This document shows positions 13,546-27,122 of a stretch of DNA of 64,000 nt, one piece after another. The notes beneath the pieces are model-generated. The model was not told the DNA's origin and made no database searches. It was given only the letters and a program-made list of their open reading frames with translations. The position numbers and the translations under genes are program-made. The DNA comes from Prinia subflava (Eukaryota > Chordata > Aves > Passeriformes > Cisticolidae): positions 26,792,922-26,856,921 of the forward strand of contig NC_086248.1 of assembly GCF_021018805.1 (NCBI RefSeq), given 5' to 3'. Numbering within the stretch: the first letter of the stretch is position 1; every line of letters starts with the position of its first letter.

Positions 13546-15921
13546 CTGAGAAGAGAAATAATAATGCATCGATTAAACATCTTTGAAACACATCAGTTAC
13601 TTATTCATCTCAACAACAAGTGCAAGAGACTGAATCTGGAAATTAGAAAAAGTATTGGGCTTTTTTATTGTCTGATAAACAGAGATCTCTAATTTGACAC
13701 AATTTTTTGTTTATATAGAGATCCTTTGATTACAACTCATACTCACTATACTTGTTCCTACTCATTAATCTTGTAGAGATGCAAATATAGTTTTATATAA
13801 GCAGTCTTACAGCCGAAAGTATGCAATCCCACTCATGATTAAAATTTTAAAGCATGTTTTCGAGCCACAGTCTATACAATTATTTCCTCTAATTTTTTAC
13901 ATTAAGGCCTATTGCTGTAAAAGAAATGCATTAATAAAGCAATTCTGGACACAATAAAGAATTACTTATATAAATGAATGCACCCAAGCCTTTTACAGTA
14001 TTTCCTGATAAATGTTTTCTCATTATTAATTAATGCCTAATGCAAATAGAAACATGTTTGTGTTCACATAATAATTTCCTCTGATAAGGCAAATGTAAAA
14101 ATCATCAAATTCAAACCACACAAATTAGCATCAAATTAGTATTTCTCCAGAATTATGCAAGAGTTTAGTTAGTGCAATAGCCAGTGCAAAAAATGTATGT
14201 TTGCCCTTGATCACAGAAACCTAGTTTTTACCTGTATCCCAAAGGAGTTGTATTTTGCAGCTGCAACCCAAATAGTCCAGCTAAATCCAGTATTTTAAAT
14301 TTATTTTCACACTCCCGTAACTTCAGAAGGTTTAATTCTTTAAGGATATCCAAGGGCACTCACATTTCCTCTAGGTACTACAGGAGTTTGACAGAATGTA
14401 AATGCAGATATCCATGGGGAATTGTGAGAAAACGAATTATTTTCCTATAAGCTCTCCAGCTGAGTGTATATAGGATGATTTATCAGTGAGCATTACATAA
14501 GCTGATTGAATTATATATCCCACAGGAAGATGGTGATAGTCCTACAGACTGACAAAATTCCTGTGTCTAGGTTCTAGAAGTAGTCTTTTGTTATATTAAT
14601 TACATTTTTTGTTGACAGACAGCAGTGTTCTTTTTTCTCGTTTGTTTATAAAAAAAATCTCAGTTCTCAGTTCCAACTGACCGTTTTCTATTTCATTAAC
14701 TTGTCTAATCTTCTTAATTTGTATTCACTTGCATTCCATACTACAAACCTAAAATTTATTTATTCTCATTACCAGAATAAATTAAATCTATATCAATTAC
14801 TGGATCAAATTTTTACCTAATTGTGACTCAAAAGTTAAAGTCCAAAAAATACCAAAATCATCAAAGTAACTAAGGATAAATTCAGAGCTCAGACAAATGT
14901 TCACAGCTTTGATTCAATACACTATCGCAGTTGTATCAAGTTGTAAACAACGCAAAACCTTTTTATTTTCTTCTGTGAAATGCATTGTTCTTTAAAGATT
15001 TTACAGTAAAATAAACATCAGTTTGTAGGAAAGAAATCACACCTATCACTTTCCAGTACATTCTGATGTCTGCACGGCTCTTAACTCATGCAAGAAAATT
15101 GTGTCAGTGAAAAGACAGAACTATGTTAAAAATGCCACAAGTATTTAATTCCAAAGTTGGTGAACTACCACACCACCACCAAATGCTGTAGTTTGTAATC
15201 TAAAGAACAAGGACATGAGGTGACAAATTTAAGTTGCAGGACAATTGTTAGCAAGTTTTTCCTGTCTTAGATCCCACTAGAGAATGAATTTACAGCATGA
15301 CGTTAGAGAATAGCTGGCTCTGTAGAAAATTCCCAGCTACTCTGATTATCTGATAACAAGTTAATTGAAATACCAATACTATTTTCACTTTGTCTTCCTT
15401 TACATAACAGGAGATTGAATCTTAATTATGACCCCTAACCAGACAGTTGCCAAATCAGAGCAAAAATAGTAGGGACTCATAGTCCTAGAAACATTGTCTC
15501 TATTCTTCCATTAGGTAGAAGAAAAGTACCTTCTTGGTCCCCTCAGCTGCCCAGTTCCCAACCTAATAAGATATCTTTTAACCTTTTCTTGCTTAGAAAT
15601 GATAAGGAAAATTGCCTCTGAATAACTAAGAAAAATTAAAACTACAAGAATAATAGTCACAAAGATGAGTAATTTTGGCTTTTCCAAAACACAAATTTGT
15701 TGATATATAGCAGTGTCACAATTACTGACTTATTTATACCTAAATTTGTACCTTCTTATTTTCATGAGATATTTTAAGTCTTTCCTAAATCTGAGACTTT
15801 AATTTGAATGGGAATTTAAATTCCATCATTTTAAGCTTCTGAGACAAAATCTTAATCTGACAGCAAACCTCTTAAGACTTCATGCAACTTCTACTAACAA
15901 TTTGCTAGCAATAAATGTTTA

Positions 15922-16026
15922 GGAACAACAACAAAAAAAGAACCAAAGCCACACAGACACACAAAAAAACCACCCAACCAGTCAAAAAAACCCCCAAAAA
16001 ACTACCACAAAGAAAATAAAACCAAA
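15922..16026. repeat. A/C-rich low-complexity tract
   Basis: About 100 nt made almost only of A and C on the plus strand (aacaacaac, then accacccaacc and accccca-type units). Confidence 0.8.
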
Positions 16027-16319
16027 ATGAAACTCCTCCCAAAAGGCACAAAATTGCTTTCATCTCTGTGTTGGACTTCTCAGCAGAATTATTCTGAGAA
16101 CAGAAAATTTCTGTTTTCAGAAACAAAGCAGAGAACACGCCAAGACCTCCAGGTGCCACTGAACAGTCATAACACTGAGATGTTATGGGGCAATAATAAT
16201 GACAGCTTTGGTCCCCAACTTGTTTTCTTCCTCAGGTCTTTCTACTGATGTCAAGTACTCCTTTTAATTACTATTCTCTCACTTTTTTTTTTTTTTTTTT
16301 CGAGCCCTACTTTCGTTTT

Positions 16320-17180
16320 TAGTTTCCTCTGAGCACATTGAAAATCTCGTTGTGTGGCTGGGGTGCCTTCAGCTCGCCCAGCTGTGACCAGGAGACGCCA
16401 GGCTTCCCTGTGGCCCTGTGTGTGCGTGCCAGACTCTCCAAATTTACACCTGCCCAGCCTCACCGCCCTGCTGTGCTCCGGCCCAAGCAGCAACACCCCC
16501 AGCAGGCCTGGCAGATGGCTTTGTTTAACGCAAGAAATCAGACTAGCTCAGGTCTCTCTCTGGTGCAGTCCTGTTAGAATAGCTTCATGTGGCAAGGTTT
16601 CCCTTGCAGCGGGTGGAGGAGCCGGCTCCAGCCGGACCCAACCGCGCAGCGCAGGGCGCGGCTGGGCTTGTGGAGGCAGATGCGCCTACCAGGCCTCTGC
16701 CCTGGAGGGGTGTCCCTTGAATGGAGTGTGATAAGCTCAACCCCCCCAGGGAGAAATAACCCTTAGATGAGGCAGTTGACTCTCTGGTCAGGTTAAAGTA
16801 CCCATAATGCTCTGATATACCCATGTAGATTCTTTCCAACTTGTTGGTTTCTGCCCTTTGGTACCACCCTTGCTTTCCACCATAAATATTCCAGCTGCTC
16901 CCCTGATCAGGAGGGAGCTGCCACCCCTGGCTACCCTTTGCAGGGCTGGACAATAAAAGCTACTCTGTGGAATCTGCTACATGGCACTCCTGTCTCTCTG
17001 TCCCTGAGCTGGCCTGGAATCACCTCGCAAGGCAGAGCTGAAATCACTACTAAGAGCTGAATCACTGGCAGCCACTGGCTGCTCCTTGCTGAGGCTGCCT
17101 AGCGGCCGGAGACTGCCCCAGAAGGAAAGGCTGTCTCTAGTGAGACCCCTCTGGGAAGATTGCGGCATTCTGGGTTGGGC
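16320..17180 (+). mobile_element. GC-rich LTR-like segment with poly(A) signal
   Basis: A block far richer in GC than its surroundings, holding an AATAAA at 16952-16957 followed by a run of tctgctacatggcactcct and further GC-rich text. That is the layout of the R/U5 part of an avian LTR. Possible 5' starts with TG are at 16572 and 16726, and the end is unclear. I found no target duplication and no internal retroviral frame; the open frames here reflect GC content. Family not identified. Confidence 0.5.
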
Positions 17181-17201
17181 TCAAAAGTGAGAAAAACGTA
17201 T

Positions 17202-17284
17202 GAAAAAAAAAACCCCAACAAACAAACAAAAAAACCCAACCAAACAAACAAACAAAAACCACCACAACAAAAAAACCCCACAAC
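17202..17284. repeat. A/C-rich low-complexity tract
   Basis: Only A and C apart from a few T (aaaccccaacaaacaaac and similar). It sits exactly between two LTR-like segments. Confidence 0.8.
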
Positions 17285-17795
17285 CTTAAAGGCTGAAAGG
17301 TCAGAGAAGAAGAAGGTGGAGGCAGTGTCCACTAGGGATCCCTGGGAAGATGCTCAAGAAGACCATTGTGAAACAGGTTGGCCCCTTCTAGCCCCCAAAG
17401 GACCACATGGGAGCAGATATCCACACTGCCACATGTGTGACCATCATACCAGAGCAGGTAGATGTGCCCTGAAGGAGGCTGCAGCCCATGGGAGAGCCCA
17501 TGCTTGACCATGCTCCTGGCAGGAACTGCAGCGTGTAGAGAGAAGCTTCTGCAGAAGAACATTTTCTGGCAGGTTGGAAGGAAAATCTTTTAGTTTTTCA
17601 TTGACAATAATTTAATTTAATTTTTTTTTCCCAGGCCGAGTTTCTTTTTCTTGTGACAATAGTCAGTGACCATGACCAATCTCCCTGTCCTTATCCTGAC
17701 CCACAAGCTTGTCTTGTTATTTCCTCCCTCTCTCCTGATAAGAAGGGGGAGTGCGGGAGTGTCTGTGTGGATGTCTGGCCTGGGTATTCCTAGGT
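17284..17795 (+). mobile_element. Avian ERV LTR fragment (3' part), plus orientation
   Basis: The phrases ctgcagcccatgggagagc, cctggcaggaactgcagc and the later ctgtccttatcctgaccca belong to a common avian LTR family whose members carry several 'gcagcccatgg' type units and a 'ccctgtccttatc..gaccca' motif near the 3' end. A related, fuller copy lies on the other strand at about 23.87-24.83 kb. The 5' end is missing or diverged. Family naming is from memory only, so I give none. Confidence 0.6.
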
Positions 17796-20700
17796 TGTAA
17801 AACTCTCTTTTCTGTCCTATCAGAGCAAGTAACCTGTCCAAATAGAGCTGTAATGACCTAGCTTTCCTGTGGCCATGACTGCCCTTTATCTTTTTCCCTT
17901 TCTGTTTTGTTTGCTTCATTCAAAGGCAGCTTCAGCCAAACCAGGGCTACAGCCTGGTCCCTATAGACAAGGAAACCAGGACAGAAGAGCTGCTCCTAAG
18001 GCCTTATCTTCTCATCTTCCTGTTCTGAAGGAATTTGTTGCTTACACTGCCACCGAAATACCCCCAAATACCCCTCCCTTATTGACTTAATTTGGGTGCT
18101 CTGCTTATTCCCAAACCTTCCTCACATCAGTAAGGCATGCCCAGTACTCACACTTTACAGCATACCAATGCTCCCCTTCTCAGCTCATGTTTCAAGACAT
18201 GGAGGGCTTTAATAAGCTCCAATGCAAAGGAAAGAAATGATCTAACAAAACAAAAATTATGCAATTGTAATTATTTGTATAGAGTTTTTATCAAGTCTTC
18301 ATTAGTCTGACACAATTTAGTCTTATCCAAATATCTTTTGAATTTTCTCACACCTGACCTCCTAGAAGTAAAGCAGAAGGGATCTCTTTCAGTAGACATT
18401 TCTTATTCTGAGGGTTTTATTTGTTTTTTTCTGTGAAGCGTGTGGACTTTTTCCATTTTGATCTAACATGGAAGTTACGTGTTAACAGGCAATGAACTCA
18501 GAAGACATTTTAAAATTATAGTGGACAAGCTATAAACATGAACTCCCATTGGAACAGTATGGAAAAAAAAATCTAATTCTACCTTTAAGTCTTCAGAGAT
18601 GGGTGCTATGACATACACTATGACTTGCTAAGATGGGTGATTATTTCTTTTTTTATGATTAGTGGAAACTGAGATATTGTGCCAAGTTGTAGAATCTGTT
18701 TACTTCAAAGCATGTCAAAAATGTAGACTATAACATGATTTAAATGCTAGCTAAAACACTTCACAATAAGTTAAATCTAAGAAAAATAACACTCAACAGA
18801 ATTTTTAGGACAGATTTTTTTTAACCATTATTACATCATATATATAATTCTCACATGATACTGCTGAAAACATGGTATACAACGATTAAAAATTTTTAGA
18901 CAAATTTATGGAGTATAGATTTTTTTCTAGCTATTAAAAACAATAATCAATATGAGTTCTTTGCTATAAGGAGTTCCAGAATTCTTGATGGCTCTAAAAG
19001 TGTTCTCAGGTTTACATAACCAACAAAAAAAAAAATCAGAGAGAGAGATATATTGGAGCAGTGCACAGTTACTTCCACAAAAACTATTATAAATTATGAG
19101 TATTTAACTCCCAGAGAAAGCCAGTACAATAACCACCTGGATTCCCCAAATCCAGATATATCCAGCAAATGATAAGGTTCAACTTGACTACTGAGGATCA
19201 GTCACTGTAAAAGTGCTAAAAGTTGATCTAACAAAACTTCATTGTGCTTTAAAATAAAGCTTGAGGCATCTCTGAAACATATGCTCTAGGCAAATAAAAG
19301 TTAAATACAAGTATTAATTTCCATGGAGATGCAAGTGAATGGAATATACATCCTTCAGACAGGAGAACAGAATGGTGATTTTCTGGTTTTATTTTTACTA
19401 AACTATGTTTACAGTAAATATAAGTGCTTATCAATTTTCCTAGAATACCAAGGCAATTTAAAAATTAAGGCAAGAAAGTGAAAGAATATTGAGATTTCTA
19501 GTCATGCAGCTCTTTTAAGGGTAGATTTTCTTAAGAATCCTTAGTTCAAACAATGTCAGACAAGATCCACTACATTTATTAGAGCGCTATAATTTATTAT
19601 ATCCTCTCTATATTTCCTGTTCTCTGAATGTCATGGTGTAGTAAATCTTGTTTGTACTAGGAAGAAAATAACTGTCCCTTAAGAGAGTCCACCTTGGCAT
19701 GGCACAGTTCACTGGTTCTGCTGGCAGCAAATTGTTCTGAAATCTGGACCCTTGACAAGTGACCTAGAAAGGCACTTTGCTCAAGGCATGCTACTTCTAT
19801 ATCCAAATCTGTGGGTTCATACTGACCTCTGTCTTTGCAAGTGAGATTCCTCTCTCTAAGTCCAGCTTTCTACATATTTCATTATATTATCTCCACATTC
19901 ACAATCCATAGCTTGAAACAATTCTAAGGGAACACATTTGGGCAAACTAAAAAAATAGTGAAAATCCTCTGTTTTTCAAAATAATGTGTCTGTTCAACAC
20001 TGTTTCTTAAAAAACAACCTAGAAATGTGTTTTGGAAGTTAGGATTTTTTTTTAAATTATTTTCCAGAAGAAAGGATTGTTTTCCATTAGTACACCTTGG
20101 AAATGCTGATTATAAATCCAAATTTATTTCTAACTAATCTTTAAAATCTATTTCCATAAAAGAGATTCAATGTTAAAAAATGTAAATGTCGACTTATTTT
20201 TATTTAAGAAATGTTTTGCTTTGTATCAAAAAGGTAATTATAAAGTGGAATAATTCTTAAGAGAAATTGTTCATATCCAGTCTGCTGATTGGAGGGGGCA
20301 GGTAAGGGGAGAAAAGAAAGGGATAAGAAAGGAATTTAAAGACATACATTGCACCACAAAAGAAAGATGCTTTCAAGAGGCATGTTTCTATTCATTTAAT
20401 GATAGGACAACATTATTCTCAGGTCAAAATTGAAGGATTTTTAATAAAGAAGAGCCATGTGGTTAAAGATTTGGAATGAAATAAAAAAATAAAGCACACA
20501 GAAAGTAAAAAAGGCTGTAAATAAATGCTTTAGAAGCTAACTCATGTTTCAAGGTTTTTTACATACAAAATATAACGCATTCTGAATCCAGATTTTGAAA
20601 AAAAAATCATCTAATTTTTCAGTGTGTATACTTTGGGTTAAATCTCAATAGTATTGATGCCATATAAAAGTATGAGATTTATATTGAGACCTTGAGATGA

Positions 20701-21039
20701 ATGGTCCAGATAAATTTCTATTTGATGTTTAACAAAACAATAAATAAAATGTATTTTTCTAATGAGTAAAATTGTTATACTATTTTTTTCTGTTAATATA
20801 TTCATGTATCCATTTTGTTTAATTATTAAATTCCCAAAGCTTTTTCTTTTGGTAGATTAAATATGTAAACAACATCATTAGGAATGAACTTGGAAAACTT
20901 GTGTCCACCTTTCAGAATGTTGGTTTTATCCAAAATAATTCAAATGGAGTTCAAAATTATAAGAATGTTTTGTCTTGAAATTTTGTGTTATGAACACAAG
21001 GACAAGAGAAAAAATAATAAAAATAATCCTATTTTCAGA

Positions 21040-21975
21040 CAATGATACAAAGCAGGAACATGTAGGATCAGACCAGTGCTCTATCTGGCCCAGTATTCTG
21101 TCAATAGTAATGGTGGAGGGAAAGCCACTTTAGCAAAATCTATGTTCCATGCAGCCTCCCTTCTGCAAGAAGAACTGTCTAATCAGACATGATAAACTGT
21201 ATTTCCCTGACTGATCATTCACTTATGGATGACCTGTTGTCTGTGAAATGCCTATTTTTTCTGAACCTACTAAGAGATTACCTGACTCCCCATCCTCTTG
21301 AGGCAGCAAATTCTAGGGATTCTCTGCTTCCTCTGAAAGAAAGTAGTTTGTTTTCTTCCAAATATTTCTCTGTTTATTTTTATCATATTCCCTCAAGTGT
21401 CTGTTCTTCACTATAGAATTTGAGGAATAGATTTTCCATTAATATTCCTCTGCAGTAATTTTCTAAATCTTAATTACATTTCCTTCCACTTTCCCCTCTT
21501 TAAAATGAAGTTACAGCCATTTAAATATATCCTTATATGTCAGCTTGGCAGTTCACATAGTATTTGTTCCTCTCTGTAGCTTCTCTAATTCTACTTGTGC
21601 TCCCTAAAGTGCAAGTCCAGAACCGTGCACAGCAACCAATGTATGAGCCCACCTTGGTTTTATGTAGCACGGAAATCATGTCCTCTGACTTGTTCCTCAT
21701 ACTCTTCCTGATCATGCCCAGCATTTTTTTTGCTATGCTTTGCTGTGACTGTAGACTGAGACAATGACTTGAGAGAATTGTCAATGATTGTTCCAAATTT
21801 TCTTTCCTGAATTGTAACTGACAGTTGAATTCAGTTGTATGAGGCTATTTCTCCCTAGAATATTACTTCAGACTGAAACTTATCTGCCACCTTTTCCCTC
21901 TTTCCATTTTTAGAGGTGCTCCTGGCATTTGTCAAATGCAAAGAATTCACTAAGATTCTCTCAAACCCTTTTTGA
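21040..21975 (-). mobile_element. Old CR1-like LINE copy, reverse orientation
   Basis: The start, around aggatcagaccagtgctcta and ctggcccagtattctgtc, and the later phrases tgcccagcattttttttgc, caatgattgttcc and cttatctgccacctttt are diverged forms of an ancient amniote CR1-type 3' half. That family is also well known in turtles and crocodilians ('ggtccatctagcccagtatcctgtc' form). They come in the right order for a single reverse-oriented copy of about 0.9 kb. It has no open frame. The boundaries and the exact subfamily are uncertain. Confidence 0.65.
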
Positions 21976-23868
21976 GTGCACATTTTACACACCATCAAAC
22001 ATCCCCCCAAATCCCTACTTCCAGATTTGGATAGATGTGAAGAAATTTTTATGAGTTCAAGTGCTTTTTAGAAGACACTTTCAAATTTTTGGTTTAGGTT
22101 TTTGAAGTTCCAGCCAACATTTGAATTAATGTTTTGAAAACTTTTTTATTGTTTCCATATAACAAGCTCTCCATTTATTCAAATGACATTTTTTTCCTTG
22201 TGACAGTTTTCTTCTTAAGCTAGTCAGGGGCTTTGAACCACTTTATGTTCTTCAGCTGTAGCACACACTTTACCTGGGCTTTTAACATTATTTGTTTAAT
22301 AGCTGTTAATGTGTTTGTGGACCTCACTTTTACACAGTTTATTTTCCTGAAACTGAATCTAACAATTTCATATTCCTGGGTTTTAGGATACACTCTGTTG
22401 CTAGAGTACCTGTGATGCAAGATCATACTATGATATCAGTTGATAGTATTTTCTTGCATAAGAGACTAGAAATATGCCTATCTGTTGAATGTCCTCAGAG
22501 GGCTTAGCACTCTGGGAGTGAGCTTGCTCTTCAACATTCTTGTAGGTCTTATCCATTTCTTTACTTCTCCAATCTATATTATCTATTTTTCCTATTACTT
22601 TCTATTAAAACCCCCTCTAATTTACTCACTCTGACTTAAAATAAACCTCCTATGTCATAGCCAGGATGTCTCAGAAGTATTACACACACTGAAATTGTCC
22701 TGTGGGTCTGTAATTACAGATATTGTGTTTTGCAGAATAAAGTGGGTGTTTCCCTTTCCTCCTGCTCTTAGATTTACCTATCTGCATCTTGTGCATAAAT
22801 TACATTATTTATTTTGCTAAGTTAACCTTAGTTTAGCTTCTGTCAAGAAATTACTTACTTTACCAAATTCTTTTTAAACTAGTTAGCAATAGGTAAAAAT
22901 ACTCAGGAGTGTGAAGAAGCCTCAAAGAGGCATGAAGAGCATCCACCTTATCTTGGGAGTCTTTGTACATCCACCAATGTTTGTCATACCCCTGTCTTTT
23001 TTTGCAATTTGGCTGGTCCTGACGAATATTTATTTGCTTGATGCAACCTCTGCATGTGCATAAGCTGTGGTGCCTTTGTGCAGAAAATTATTTGATGTAC
23101 CAGATTTACAACTTGTTTCTATTCTTTATAGAAATAGAGAAAAAATTGGTAAAACCAGATAAAATAAAACAGCTCTAGGATGCAGTCTGATCACAGCTTT
23201 CTATCAGATACAAGCTGAAGCACCAACAAGCTGAATATTCTCCTGTGTAAAGACTCAAAACATTTTTGCTTCCTTTTTGACAGGATGAGATAGTCTTAAA
23301 TGAGCATGGAAGAAGCACATCTGTCAATCATGTCTCATCCATCATAGCAAAGAAATAAAAAAGCCCAAAATAGTAACAACTAATATCTATTACCAACCAT
23401 AATTGCTTCTACTGCACATATTATTAATATATGCTTATCAGAGAGAAAAGATCAATTTTCCACTATGTACATTCATTTTACCGTTTCAAAAATACGCAAT
23501 TATCAAAGGGAATCATGTGTGTTGAAATCGATTCATATAGTGCATGTATTTTTACTGTTACTCTTCTTGAGTGAATTCCATAAATGAAAAAGCACTGAAA
23601 ACTGTAGTAGATAGGGAAGTTCCAATATATACACTCTATAACTGAGATGCAAAAGGTATAGGCTATAACTACAAAGATATATAGTGCTTATTTTATACCT
23701 AAAATATTAGACAACCAGAGAAAGTTTTGAAGTTGTGTTTTTCTAAAACAACTTAGGCAGGGATGAAAAAATCCAGAGTAAAAAAGAAAAAAAATCCAAG
23801 TATGCCTAGGGAAATACACATATTCACATAAATATATTTTATTTTTAACCTGGTTATTTGAATCATCT

Positions 23869-24830
23869 TAGTTGCTGACCTTATAATGATCACCCAGCCA
23901 TTCTCCCACTCTCCTTCCTCCTACATGACAAGGAAAGAAAATAAGATGACAAAGCTCCTAGATTGATAAGGACAGAGAGATCACTTACCATTTACTGTGA
24001 CAGGCAAAACAGACTTGACATGAATAAAATAATAATTTACGTTCATGGAACTAGAAATAGATTTTGGGCCAGCGAGAAACAAAGAAATCCTAAACTCATA
24101 CTCCACTTCTTCCCAGGCTCAACTCCACTCCTCTGTTTCAAACTGTTCTGTCTCCTCTTTTCACCCTGAAAAGTTCAGATTGGGTGGGAGGGAGCGATTG
24201 TAGTTCACACAAGCTACTCTCTACTGCTCCTTCCTTCTCCCACTTTTTCCCTGCTTCAGAGTGGGTCTCCTTTATGCTGCAGAGTGAAACTGCTCCTGCA
24301 TGGTCTCCTCTCCATGCATCACAGTTCCTGCCTGCAGCCTATTCCTGTAGAGCACTCCATGGGCTGCAGCACTCTCAGAGCATATTCACGTGTTGGGGCA
24401 TGGGGTCTTCCCCAGGCTGCAGTGCGATGTCTGCTCCAACATGGATGTTTCCATGAACTACTGGCAAATACCTGCCCCACCATGATTCTCTTCAGGGGCT
24501 ACAGCTCTGACAATCTCTTCTGCAGCACCTTGAGCTCCTCTTCCCTCTCCTTCAATGACCTTGGATACTGCCTGGTTGTTTCTCACACTTCTCTCCCTTC
24601 TCATTCTTTTCTCTGCTGAGCAGGGTTTTCTGCTCTTTCTCAAATATGTCTCTACAAATGTGCTATCATCTTGTGTGAGAGGTTGAACTCTCCCCAGCAG
24701 CTGGTTGGTTGGAGCTGACTCAAATGGGTTGTTTCCAGCATAGAGCAGCCCCTGGCCTACTCTCACAAAAGCTACTCCTGCAGACCCCCTTCTGAAAAAA
24801 ATCTTGGCTTCTACACCAAATTAAATCACA
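23869..24830 (-). mobile_element. Avian ERV solo LTR, near full length, reverse orientation
   Basis: On the minus strand the element starts TGTGATTTAATTTGGTG at 24830. It runs through agaagccaag, several gcagcccatgg-type and catgttggagcag-type units, a ctgtccttatcaatctagg motif, and ends near ggtcagcaacta at about 23869. This order matches the avian LTR family seen in part at 17.3-17.8 kb. I could not confirm a target-site duplication, so the 3' end is approximate. No gag, pol or env remnant flanks it. It lies in the same orientation as EYS. Confidence 0.65.
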
Positions 24831-26514
24831 TGACCCTTAATATAAAGAAATATACCTTCAAGCAGAAAAAAAAAAAAATCTGGATTAAATCACTACTGTT
24901 TTTAAAACAAAGCCTGAAGCTAAACTAGAAAAAGACAATTACAGAGCATAAGCCTACCATGATTATTGTGATATGCACACCTCTGCATAGTCAGAAAGCC
25001 TAGCTGATCACTGCAAGAGTTGCGTAGGCATGATGTAGTCTGAGCAGGATGTACGCAATGATAGAACCCGTAAAATATGACACTTACAGCAGAGTATAAT
25101 GTGGGAATCACATTCCATGCAAATAGGATGACTATCAAAAAATGAAGCTGTTAGTCTGACAGACTTATCTGTCAAAGGTATATGTATAATGTTTCTTCCT
25201 ATGAATTTCTAATCTATGCATATTCAAACATCTCGCTATGAAATATGATTATCTTTTGAATATAATTTTATGATGTTGTCTACAGGTCATTTAATCTATC
25301 GTTCTCTTCAAATGGAGAAAAGTGTAAATCATGGATGTTTCAGAAGAAAATATTACCCAAGCGTAGCCTGTATTAGCATTGGCAACAGCTGAAAATCGTG
25401 CAGATTTGCAATATCATATCATATCATGATCGATATTCTGTAGAGCAGGATTACTTATTTTCTGGCTTTTTCATTCTGCAAAGGAGTTTGGAAGCTAATA
25501 TTTCAGCTAGAATTACTCCTTGTGTGAGACTCTCATGGATGTTCAACAGAAAAATTATGAATAATAATTTCCTTATGTAATATGACACATTTTTAGTTAT
25601 ATAGTACTTTAAGCTGTAAATACAAAAAAAAAAATTAAAATCCCTGCATTCATACATAAGTTGAAAAGAAGTTTCTGTAACATTTTGGAATGTTTTTTGA
25701 CAATTCAATAGCACAGTATTTGAAGCTGGATAGCCTGAAGGAAGGTTCATGCCAGACTTTTTCATGCCAGCTTTTCTCATGAGACCAAATGCATTTAAAA
25801 GGATCATAGCCCAGGATCAGATTAAACTCTGTTTGGCAGAAAACTTTAAAAAGTCTGCAAAGTGTAGTCAATATTGTAAACTCTGTTCATTGTTCTGCCA
25901 GATGTAGTCACCTTCTACAAACTGGTTTGCTGACCATGGGAATCTGCACAACACAAGACTTATATGCATGGATATCATCCACAGCCATTCCCCATGAGAA
26001 TATAAAACTATTAATGAACTTCAGAGGATGAAGTGGGCAGTATATTTAGAACCCCATGGTTTTGTACCATAGAATTCTACTATTGCATGGATCTTGAAAC
26101 TTAAAGACAAGTCATGGAAACTTTCAGTGTAGAACCTTGCACCTTGAAGTTTATTATCCAAATATGCAGCTAAACTACAGCAAATGAGACTTGAACACAC
26201 AGATTAGGTAATTATACTATTCATCCCAAACTGAGGGACAAATGATATTCAGGTAATGTTGGCTTAGCTTGCTGTGGCTTTCCAGATTTATCATTCACAC
26301 TTCACCTTTAAACTTCTTTTGACATTTTGTTAATGGTCTTTCCTAATGCACTGTCATGTAAGCAAAAATAATGTGCTTTTCAGAATGGATTTTAAACAAC
26401 TGAATTTCTGTCACACATTTTCAGTATACTGACTTCAGAGGTTAACTAAATAGAGATGAGTTTCAACAACATATTACCCTTTCCCCCATAATTAAAAGAA
26501 TTTTGAAAACATAC

Positions 26515-26593
26515 ATTAATATTTATCTCACATCTTGAGCTGGTCCATCCTGGTTCACAAGAGCATTGATATCCATCAATGAGATCTATACAT
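26515..26593 (-). CDS. EYS: EYS internal exon f (79 bp)
   Basis: This small exon is too short to stand out by length. The evidence is the acceptor (TTTTGTATTTCAG), the strong donor AAT|GTATGT, and the exact fit of its frame between e and g. The first base completes Arg. The exon then gives CIDLIDGYQCSC and EPGWTSSRC, the end of the EGF begun in exon e, followed by the EININ linker that leads into the next calcium-binding EGF. Phases are 2 in and 0 out. Human EYS has RCTELINEYPCSC then a CKIKIN linker at this point, by memory, the same length and cysteine spacing. It is 529 nt from exon e. Confidence 0.9.
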
Positions 26594-27122
26594 CTGAAAT
26601 ACAAAAGGGTGTTATTCAGGTGAAGCTCTGTAATTCCAGATTCAGCACTCGTAGCATCATTCCATGCAATTCAAAATGGTGGTTTGATGTAACCTACTGG
26701 AATCCATGATAATATTCAATAGTTTTATAATGGATTTAAAATGTGTATACTATGGGTGCTGAGGGATTTTATAAGGATTCTAAATGTCACATTAGAAGAC
26801 ACCTTCCCATTTCAACTGTTGGCATATAACAGCTAAATATTTGCTTTTAAGTATATTAAACACTAATTAATCCTCACTTACTGAATACTAGTTATGGTAA
26901 TGAACAAAAATGCAAGACAAATTACATAAGAGATAATGTCACTATATATTACATTAGCTGAAGTAGGCAACATCTGTCATCTTTAAGTGTGCTCGTACTC
27001 TTACTTTATAGAAGAACATAATTAAAAGTATATTTATCAAACTTCCCATATCATTAAGTCTTAAATATTGTTAGTTAGGTACATTATCATGGAGATAATA
27101 ATGGTTAAATAAAAATAGGCAC
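26594..27122 (-). other. EYS: EYS intron e-f (529 bp)
   Basis: This short AT-rich intron is bounded by the weak exon e donor (GTGCCT) and a good polypyrimidine-AG acceptor for exon f. I recognise no repeat in it. Confidence 0.85.

Larger units (their letters stand above)
13546..26514 (-). other. EYS: EYS intron f-g (about 13.0 kb)
   Basis: The intron lies between exon f (donor at its right edge) and exon g (acceptor at its left edge). Recognisable content is an A/C tract at 15922-16026, LTR-like sequence at 16.3-17.8 kb, an old CR1-like copy at about 21.0-22.0 kb, and a minus-strand LTR at about 23.9-24.8 kb. The stretches 13.5-15.9, 17.8-21.0, 22.0-23.9 and 24.8-26.5 kb are AT-rich, and I see nothing in them that I can name. 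Confidence 0.8.

Noticed and set aside
16338..16953. Several overlapping open frames of 79-125 residues on both strands
   Set aside because: They lie in a GC-rich LTR-like block, where long frames arise from base composition. None shows a known domain, and there is no codon-level signal I can see.
24184..24766. Overlapping frames of 90-111 residues on both strands
   Set aside because: They fall wholly inside the minus-strand LTR at about 23.87-24.83 kb.
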